A stretch of 9,441 nucleotides of DNA, from assembly GCA_934292805.1 (NCBI GenBank), contig CAKQXQ010000068.1, forward strand, positions 1-9,441. Reading direction: 5' to 3'. The notes under the pieces are model-generated. The model saw only the letters and a list, made by a program, of their open reading frames with translations, did no database searches and was not told where the DNA came from. Shown piece by piece: positions 4,398-9,441 of this stretch (positions are counted from its first letter, which is position 1; the number at the start of each line of letters is the position of its first letter). This DNA comes from an uncultured Roseburia sp. (GTDB taxonomy: Bacteria > Bacillota > Clostridia > Lachnospirales > Lachnospiraceae). A program made the position numbers and the translations under genes.

Positions 4398-6782
4398 ATG
4401 AATGAAAAAGTTTTAAAAACCTTAGAATACAATAAAATATTAAATCAGCTGTCCGAATACGCTTACAGCCCGGAAGCAAAAAAACGCTGTCTCGCACTCC
4501 ATCCGATCACAGAAAAAGATCAGATTGAGCTGCTTCAGCTCCAGGTCAAAGATGCCTTAAGCCGTCTTTTCCGGTGTGGCAGTCTTTCTTTTTCCGGTGT
4601 CCACAGTGTAAATGATTCACTGAAACGACTGGATATCGGTGCTTCTTTAAGTGCTGCCGAACTGCTTTCCATCTGTTCACTTTTAGAAGCTGCAAAACGT
4701 GCAAAAGCATTTTCCAGATCTGAAAAAGAATCTGTCCCGGATGATTCACTGACCGGATTTTTTACCGGCATTGAACCGCTGACACCTCTTTATGATGAGA
4801 TCACACGCTGCATCCTTGCAGAGGATGAGATCGCAGATGATGCCAGCAGTACGCTGCGTTCGATCCGTCGTTCCATGCGTGGCATGAATGACAAGATCCG
4901 AGCACAGATGAATCATATGATCAACAACAACACCACCAGAAGTTATCTTCAGGATGCCGTCATTACCATGCGTGACGGACGCTATTGTCTCCCGGTAAAA
5001 GCCGAAGCGAAATCCCAGGTTCCCGGAATGGTACATGATCAGTCCTCTTCCGGTTCTACCCTTTTCATAGAACCGATGGCTGTTGTGAACCTGAATAATG
5101 AATATAAAGAATTATTATTGAAGGAAAAAGAAGAGATAGAGAAGATCCTCGAGAATTTAAGCAATCTGACAGCAGATTTTTCGGATCAGATCGCATCCGA
5201 TTATGAGATTCTCGCTGAGTTAGATTTTATTTTTGCCAAGGCCGCTTATGCACAGACTTATAACGGTGTTGCACCGATTTTCAATTGTGATGGTTATCTT
5301 CATATAAAAAAAGGGCGTCATCCATTGCTGGATAAGAAAAAGGTTGTTCCGATCGATGTGATGCTTGGTAAGGATTTTAAACTTCTTATCGTAACCGGTC
5401 CTAATACCGGCGGTAAAACTGTTTCTTTAAAAACAGTCGGTCTTCTCACACTTATGGGACAGTCCGGTCTGCATATCCCTGCTTCAGAACGTTCTGAGCT
5501 TGGTATTTTTGATGAAGTTTTTGCAGATATCGGAGATGAGCAGAGCATTGAGCAGAGTCTCAGTACCTTCTCCTCCCATATGACCAACATTGTCCGCATT
5601 TTAAAAAAGGTAAACGACAGATCACTTGTATTGTTCGATGAATTATGTGCCGGTACAGATCCTACAGAAGGTGCTGCACTCGCTATTTCCATCTTATCCA
5701 AGCTTCATCTGTATGGTGCCCGCACAATGGCAACCACTCATTACAGCGAGTTGAAAGTATATGCACTTTCCACTCCCGGAGTTGAAAATGCCTGTTGCGA
5801 ATTCAATGTCGAAACACTAAGTCCGACTTACCGGCTTCTGATCGGTATTCCCGGAAAAAGTAATGCTTTTGCCATCTCCGAAAAGCTCGGTCTTCCAAAA
5901 GACCTGATTGAAGATGCCAAAAGCCGCATCAGCGAAAACGACGAAAATTTCGAAGACCTTCTTTCCGATCTTGAGAAAAGCCGCCTGACGATTGAAAAAG
6001 AAGAAGCAGAGATCAATCGTTACAAAAAAGAGATTAAAGCTTTAAAAGATCGTCTGGAACAAAAAAACGAGAAGCTGGATGCCAGCCGTGACAAGATTCT
6101 CCGCGAAGCCAATGAAGAAGCATGTCGTATTTTAAAAGAGGCAAAAGATGTTGCTGATGAGACCATCCGCAATTTTAATAAATATGGATCCGCCAACGCT
6201 CCGATGAGTGAAATGGAAAAAGAGCGTACAAAGCTCCGCAATAAAATGAATGACCGCCAGAAGAAGCTCGCCGACCAGCAGAAGAACACAGTTGTAAACC
6301 ACAAGATTCCAAAGAAGCTTCAGATCGGTGATACTGTTAAAGTGATCAGCATGAACCTGAAGGGAACTGTCCATACACTTCCGAATGCGAAGGGTGATCT
6401 GTATGTACAAATGGGTATCTTAAGTTCACTTGTCAACATCAAAGATCTGGTTCTGATCGATGATGATTCACCAATGATGTCCGGTGCCAAGGCAAATAAA
6501 ACCGGTGCCGGAAAAATCCGCATGAGTAAATCTGCAACGATTTCTCCGGAAATTAATCTCATCGGTAAAACAACAGATGAGGCGATCGCACTACTGGACA
6601 AATACCTGGACGACGCCTACCTGTCTCATCTGGGTTCTGTCCGCATCGTACATGGCAAGGGAACCGGAGCTCTCCGTGCCGCTGTCCACACTTACCTGAA
6701 ACGCCAGAAACATGTAAAATCTTACCATCTCGGCGAATATGGTGAAGGTGATGCCGGTGTAACTATCGCAGAATTTAAATAA
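4398..6782 (+). CDS. mutS2: MutS2 ATPase (endonuclease MutS2 / ribosome rescue factor) with C-terminal Smr domain
   Basis: This 794-residue protein matches the usual MutS2 length (about 785 in B. subtilis). It lacks the mismatch-recognition domain of MutS1. Residues 1-300 form the core and clamp region with coiled-coil stretches (about 235-275). The ATPase domain shows Walker A GPNTGGKT (334-341), the STFSSHM segment (389-395), Walker B LVLFDE (410-415), AGTDPTEGAAL (418-428) and the switch TTHYSELK (446-453). A long charged coiled coil (about 515-590), a KOW-like domain (about 636-686) and an Smr domain (about 717-794, with HGKGTGALR at 752-760) follow. MutS2 suppresses homologous recombination in some bacteria and splits collided ribosomes in B. 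subtilis. At the start of the Smr domain the usual DLR motif reads NLI (720-722), so the two charged residues tied to nuclease activity are missing. The start is set by GGAGA and the promoter at 4330-4358. The response regulator begins 24 bp downstream. Confidence 0.96.
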   Translation: MNEKVLKTLEYNKILNQLSEYAYSPEAKKRCLALHPITEKDQIELLQLQVKDALSRLFRCGSLSFSGVHSVNDSLKRLDIGASLSAAELLSICSLLEAAKRAKAFSRSEKESVPDDSLTGFFTGIEPLTPLYDEITRCILAEDEIADDASSTLRSIRRSMRGMNDKIRAQMNHMINNNTTRSYLQDAVITMRDGRYCLPVKAEAKSQVPGMVHDQSSSGSTLFIEPMAVVNLNNEYKELLLKEKEEIEKILENLSNLTADFSDQIASDYEILAELDFIFAKAAYAQTYNGVAPIFNCDGYLHIKKGRHPLLDKKKVVPIDVMLGKDFKLLIVTGPNTGGKTVSLKTVGLLTLMGQSGLHIPASERSELGIFDEVFADIGDEQSIEQSLSTFSSHMTNIVRILKKVNDRSLVLFDELCAGTDPTEGAALAISILSKLHLYGARTMATTHYSELKVYALSTPGVENACCEFNVETLSPTYRLLIGIPGKSNAFAISEKLGLPKDLIEDAKSRISENDENFEDLLSDLEKSRLTIEKEEAEINRYKKEIKALKDRLEQKNEKLDASRDKILREANEEACRILKEAKDVADETIRNFNKYGSANAPMSEMEKERTKLRNKMNDRQKKLADQQKNTVVNHKIPKKLQIGDTVKVISMNLKGTVHTLPNAKGDLYVQMGILSSLVNIKDLVLIDDDSPMMSGAKANKTGAGKIRMSKSATISPEINLIGKTTDEAIALLDKYLDDAYLSHLGSVRIVHGKGTGALRAAVHTYLKRQKHVKSYHLGEYGEGDAGVTIAEFK

Positions 6783-6806
6783 ACACAATAACACAAGGAG
6801 GATATT

Positions 6807-7508
6807 ATGGCTACAAAACAGAAAATTTTAATTGTTGATGACGATAATAACATTGCCGAACTGATCTCTCTTTATCTCACCAAAGAATGTTTCGACACAA
6901 AAATTGTAAATGATGGAGAAGAGGCTCTGATCGCATTCGAACAGTATAACCCAAATCTGATCCTGCTTGATCTCATGCTCCCTGGAATTGACGGCTATCA
7001 GGTATGCCGCGAGGTCCGTGCAAAGGCTAATGTTCCGATTATCATGCTCTCCGCAAAAGGCGAGATTTTTGACAAAGTACTCGGTCTTGAACTCGGAGCT
7101 GATGACTATATTATGAAACCTTTTGATTCCAAAGAACTGGTTGCCCGCGTGAAGGCTGTCCTCCGCCGCTATCAGCCAGTAAAAACAGAAGAAACGATAC
7201 CTGATCTGAAATGTGTCCGATATGACGATCTTGTTGTCAATCTGTCAAATTATTCCGTGATCTATATGGGACAGCCTGTTGATATGCCGCCAAAGGAACT
7301 GGAGCTTTTATATTTCCTGGCATCATCTCCAAACCAGGTTTTTACCAGGGAACAGCTGCTCGATCACATCTGGGGCTATGAATATATTGGTGATACAAGA
7401 ACGGTCGATGTTCATGTGAAACGTCTCCGTGAGAAAATTAAAGATCATGGAAATTGGAGTCTTTCTACCGTCTGGGGCATCGGCTATAAATTTGAGGTCA
7501 AAAGCTGA
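6807..7508 (+). CDS. OmpR/PhoB-family DNA-binding response regulator
   Basis: This 233-residue cytoplasmic regulator has an N-terminal receiver domain (about 5-120) and a C-terminal winged-helix DNA-binding domain (about 132-232). The receiver holds the acidic pocket D11-D12, the phospho-acceptor D55 in LLDLMLPGIDG, S82 in MLSAKGE and K104 in MKPFD, so all switch residues are present. The winged helix shows ELELLYFLASSPNQVFTREQ and the recognition helix RTVDVHVKRLREKI, then the GIGYKFE wing. A textbook AAGGAGG (6795-6801) sits 5 nt before the ATG. It follows mutS2 by only 24 bp with no visible promoter or terminator between, so read-through from mutS2 is likely, though an internal promoter within mutS2 cannot be excluded. 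Its stop overlaps the kinase start by one base (TGATG), which marks the two as a translationally coupled pair. Target genes are unknown. Confidence 0.95.
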   Translation: MATKQKILIVDDDNNIAELISLYLTKECFDTKIVNDGEEALIAFEQYNPNLILLDLMLPGIDGYQVCREVRAKANVPIIMLSAKGEIFDKVLGLELGADDYIMKPFDSKELVARVKAVLRRYQPVKTEETIPDLKCVRYDDLVVNLSNYSVIYMGQPVDMPPKELELLYFLASSPNQVFTREQLLDHIWGYEYIGDTRTVDVHVKRLREKIKDHGNWSLSTVWGIGYKFEVKS

Positions 7509-8920
7509 TGAAAAAAACACTCTACCCCAAACTTCTGGGTGGTTATCTGCTTTTTGGGCTGCTGGGATTTCTTATTATAGCAACCTTTACATACCACCTT
7601 ACTTTCCAGCATCTGGAGAAAAAAGAAGTACAAAATCTGTACCGTGAATCATCACTGATCTCTTCTAACTATGCACAGAATTATTTTAGCCACGCAATGT
7701 CCCTGGACGATGTGAATACACAATTGTCCTCATTAGGTGCTTATTTGAACGCTGATATCTGGATCATGGATCTTAATGGAAATGTTCTTGTGGACACGGG
7801 TTCTTCTAGTGATGAGCCAAGAAAAGTAACTGATTTTGACGTAGCTGATTTTGGAAGCAGCTATTATGAATCAGGTACCTTTTACGATTGTTTTTCAGAA
7901 AATATGCTTAGTGTATTTTATCCGATCAATGTCAATTATAAAGTCCGCGGTTATGTCATCATCCATAAACCGGAGTCCTATATTACAGATTCTGCAAACA
8001 GTCTTTCCGGAATCGCTTACAAAACACTGGCACTGATCTTTGCAGCTGCTTTTATTGTTTTGGCTCTTTTTACATATGTTGTATATATACCGATCCGAAA
8101 GATCACACATGCCGCAAATGAATATTCCACAGGGAACTTTGATGCCAAAATCAATGTACATTCCAATGATGAGATCGGATATCTGGCCGCCTCCCTGAAT
8201 TATATGGCAAATGAACTGAATACGCTCGAAGATGACCAGCGAAAGTTTGTTTCAAATATTTCACATGATTTCCGCTCACCTTTGACTTCAATCAAAGGAT
8301 ATGTGGAGGCTATGTTGGATGGTACGATCCCTGTTGAAATGCAGGAAAAATATTTAAACATTATCCTGTTTGAAACGGAACGTCTGAACAAGCTGACAAG
8401 AAGTATGCTGGAGCTTAATAAATTTGGTTCACATGGTGTTATGTTAGATATCACAAGGTTTGACATTAACCAGACGATCAAAACAACTGTTTTGACGTTT
8501 GAAGGAGTCTGCTCCAAGAAGCATATCCGCTTCAATCTCATTCTCTCAGGTGAAAAACTTTATGTATCTGCGGACTTCAGCAAAATCCAACAGGTGCTTT
8601 ATAACCTGATCGACAATGCGATCAAATTCAGCCACCAGGATTCAATGATCACGATTGAAACTACGGAAAAAAACGAAAAAGTATTTGTCTCCATAAAAGA
8701 TACCGGAATCGGTATTCCAAAAGACAGTCAGAAAAAAATATGGGAAAGATTTTATAAAACCGATCTGTCCCGCGGAAAGGATAAACGCGGTACCGGTCTT
8801 GGTCTTTCCATTGTAAAAGAAATTATCCAGGCACATGGCGAGAATATTAACTGTGTCAGTACGGAAGGCGTTGGCACAGAATTCATTTTTACTCTGCCGG
8901 TTGCGAAAGATAAAGAGTAA
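7508..8920 (+). CDS. Membrane sensor histidine kinase (HAMP, HisKA, HATPase_c)
   Basis: The 470-residue kinase partners the preceding regulator. TM1 spans about 10-30 and TM2 about 172-194, leaving an extracellular sensor of about 140 residues. Within it, ADIWIMDLNGNVLVDTG (82-98) and VRGYVIIHKP (146-155) look like the strands of a Cache/PAS-like fold; the ligand is unknown. A HAMP domain (about 193-245, with P195 and DEIGYLAASLN) leads to the HisKA dimerisation helix, where H253 in SNISHDFRSPLTSIKGY is the phosphorylated residue. The ATPase domain has N-box NLIDNAIKFS (366-375), G1 DTGIGIP (398-404), F-box ERFYKTD (413-419) and G2 GTGLGLS (428-434), so it should be active. The ATG at 7508 overlaps the regulator stop, and GAGG lies about 11 nt upstream inside the regulator gene. 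It is the last gene of this run; a strong terminator starts just after the stop. Confidence 0.95.
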   Translation: MKKTLYPKLLGGYLLFGLLGFLIIATFTYHLTFQHLEKKEVQNLYRESSLISSNYAQNYFSHAMSLDDVNTQLSSLGAYLNADIWIMDLNGNVLVDTGSSSDEPRKVTDFDVADFGSSYYESGTFYDCFSENMLSVFYPINVNYKVRGYVIIHKPESYITDSANSLSGIAYKTLALIFAAAFIVLALFTYVVYIPIRKITHAANEYSTGNFDAKINVHSNDEIGYLAASLNYMANELNTLEDDQRKFVSNISHDFRSPLTSIKGYVEAMLDGTIPVEMQEKYLNIILFETERLNKLTRSMLELNKFGSHGVMLDITRFDINQTIKTTVLTFEGVCSKKHIRFNLILSGEKLYVSADFSKIQQVLYNLIDNAIKFSHQDSMITIETTEKNEKVFVSIKDTGIGIPKDSQKKIWERFYKTDLSRGKDKRGTGLGLSIVKEIIQAHGENINCVSTEGVGTEFIFTLPVAKDKE

Positions 8921-8924
8921 ACAA

Positions 8925-8962
8925 AAAAGCGGAAGCTGTGTTTTAAAGCAGCTTCCGCTTTT
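8925..8962. terminator. Bidirectional rho-independent terminator between converging genes
   Basis: A perfect 14-bp inverted repeat (8925-8938 with 8949-8962, core GCGGAAGCTG/CAGCTTCCGC) encloses a 10-base loop. On the plus strand the stem ends in TTTT, then CT, for the kinase gene ending at 8920. On the minus strand the A-run at 8923-8928 becomes a U-run, so it also ends transcription of the leftward ECF-like gene whose stop is at 8995. Confidence 0.9.
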
Positions 8963-8994
8963 CTGAAAATATCTACAATGGTTCTATACGTTTC

Positions 8995-9441
8995 TCATCC
9001 TACTTGTTTTTCTAACTTCCGCAGCAGTGTCACAATCGGAACAATCAATATTCCACAGAAGAAATTACTGACGCCGTGCACAAAATCCCACGGCAATCCT
9101 GCAATGATCCAGGCGATCATCCCCTTAAAACTCAGTCCAAAAAGAATTGCCTGCGCCGGGGCATAGAGTGTTCCAAACAAAAATCCGTGACATGCGTTTA
9201 CGACCATATACACAATCGGCTGTATCTTCTTCGGAATTTTTTGTGGGAGCAACATGGTCACACCCCACAGAATCGTCCAGAGATACAGATACGGTATCCA
9301 CCATGTCGCAAATCCCGCAAACAACCCATTCAATAATACATACGTGTAAATCGGGTACAGTGCCTTTTTCCGATAAACAAGTGTAAAAGAAATGGTAAAA
9401 ACTCCAAGTAAATGTACATTCGGCAGTAATTCCATAAATAC
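8995..9441 (-). CDS. Integral membrane protein resembling an ECF-transporter S component (partial at right edge)
   Basis: At least 148 codons are open from the window edge to the TGA at 8995-8997. An ATG occurs at 9435, but the frame stays open upstream of it (GTA TTT) and there is no room to see a ribosome binding site, so the true N-terminus is probably outside. Numbering from that ATG, the protein is very hydrophobic with about six predicted membrane stretches (near 6-20, 25-43, 46-63, 72-92, 100-116 and 119-138) and a basic C-terminus. The N6/H8 motif PNVHLLG and the late GLPWDFVHGVSNFFCGIL (113-130, with D117, H120 and N124) resemble substrate-binding S components of energy-coupling-factor vitamin transporters, in which a G-x-P-x-D-x-x-H-x-x-x-N pattern is common. 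No EcfA or EcfT gene is in view, so it may use a shared module encoded elsewhere. The substrate is not identifiable here. It converges with the kinase gene across the shared terminator. Confidence 0.6.
   Translation of the reverse strand, partial: VFMELLPNVHLLGVFTISFTLVYRKKALYPIYTYVLLNGLFAGFATWWIPYLYLWTILWGVTMLLPQKIPKKIQPIVYMVVNACHGFLFGTLYAPAQAILFGLSFKGMIAWIIAGLPWDFVHGVSNFFCGILIVPIVTLLRKLEKQVG

Noticed and set aside
9076..9386. Plus-strand open frames opposite the ECF-like gene
   Set aside because: Their translations are basic and Pro/Ser/Gln-rich with no domain, whereas the minus-strand frame gives regular membrane helices and conserved motifs.
1..9441. CRISPR array, tRNA, rRNA or riboswitch
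   Set aside because: No regularly spaced direct repeats, no cloverleaf or rRNA core sequence and no recognisable aptamer core were seen on either strand by eye.

Overview
This window looks like a chromosomal segment of a low-to-mid GC Gram-positive anaerobe of the class Clostridia, most likely family Lachnospiraceae. That placement is an inference. It rests on the codon usage, the strong AGGAGG-type ribosome binding sites, the presence of MutS2 and a YhaM-type nuclease, and a TnpV remnant of the kind common in gut Clostridia mobile elements. No rRNA, tRNA, CRISPR array or intact mobile element is visible.

Layout. (1) 1-428 is a small, AT-rich, accessory-looking patch. It holds the N-terminus of an XRE-family repressor running off the left edge, its probable -10 box, a long hairpin that may terminate the next operon, and a decayed C-terminal piece of a TnpV-like transposon protein with an in-frame TGA. 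(2) 429-4146 is a leftward three-gene operon, in transcription order: a membrane-anchored HtrA-like protein with PDZ domain and degraded protease triad, a YhaM-type OB-fold/HD 3'-5' exoribonuclease, and the Fe-S rRNA methyltransferase RlmD. (3) 4147-4397 is a divergent control region with two back-to-back sigma-A-like promoters. (4) 4398-8920 is a rightward run: mutS2, then 24 bp later an OmpR/PhoB-type response regulator, then a sensor histidine kinase overlapping it by one base. (5) 8921-8962 is a perfect 14-bp terminator stem that can serve both strands. (6) 8995-9441 is a leftward membrane protein resembling an ECF-transporter S component, cut by the right edge.

How they fit together. The leftward operon joins RNA turnover (YhaM), rRNA modification (RlmD) and an envelope protein. 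The divergent mutS2 is now linked in Bacillus to rescue of collided ribosomes as well as to recombination control, so both arms touch RNA or ribosome biology, but a functional link is only a guess. The two-component pair is a complete sensor-regulator system with unknown signal.

Most of the window is ordinary housekeeping DNA. The points most worth a second look are the HtrA-like protein that has lost its catalytic His and Asp, the TnpV scar placed immediately after the rlmD stop codon, the missing DxR residues in the MutS2 Smr domain, and two start-codon corrections (yhaM and mutS2). I did not find convincing evidence of an undescribed multi-gene system.
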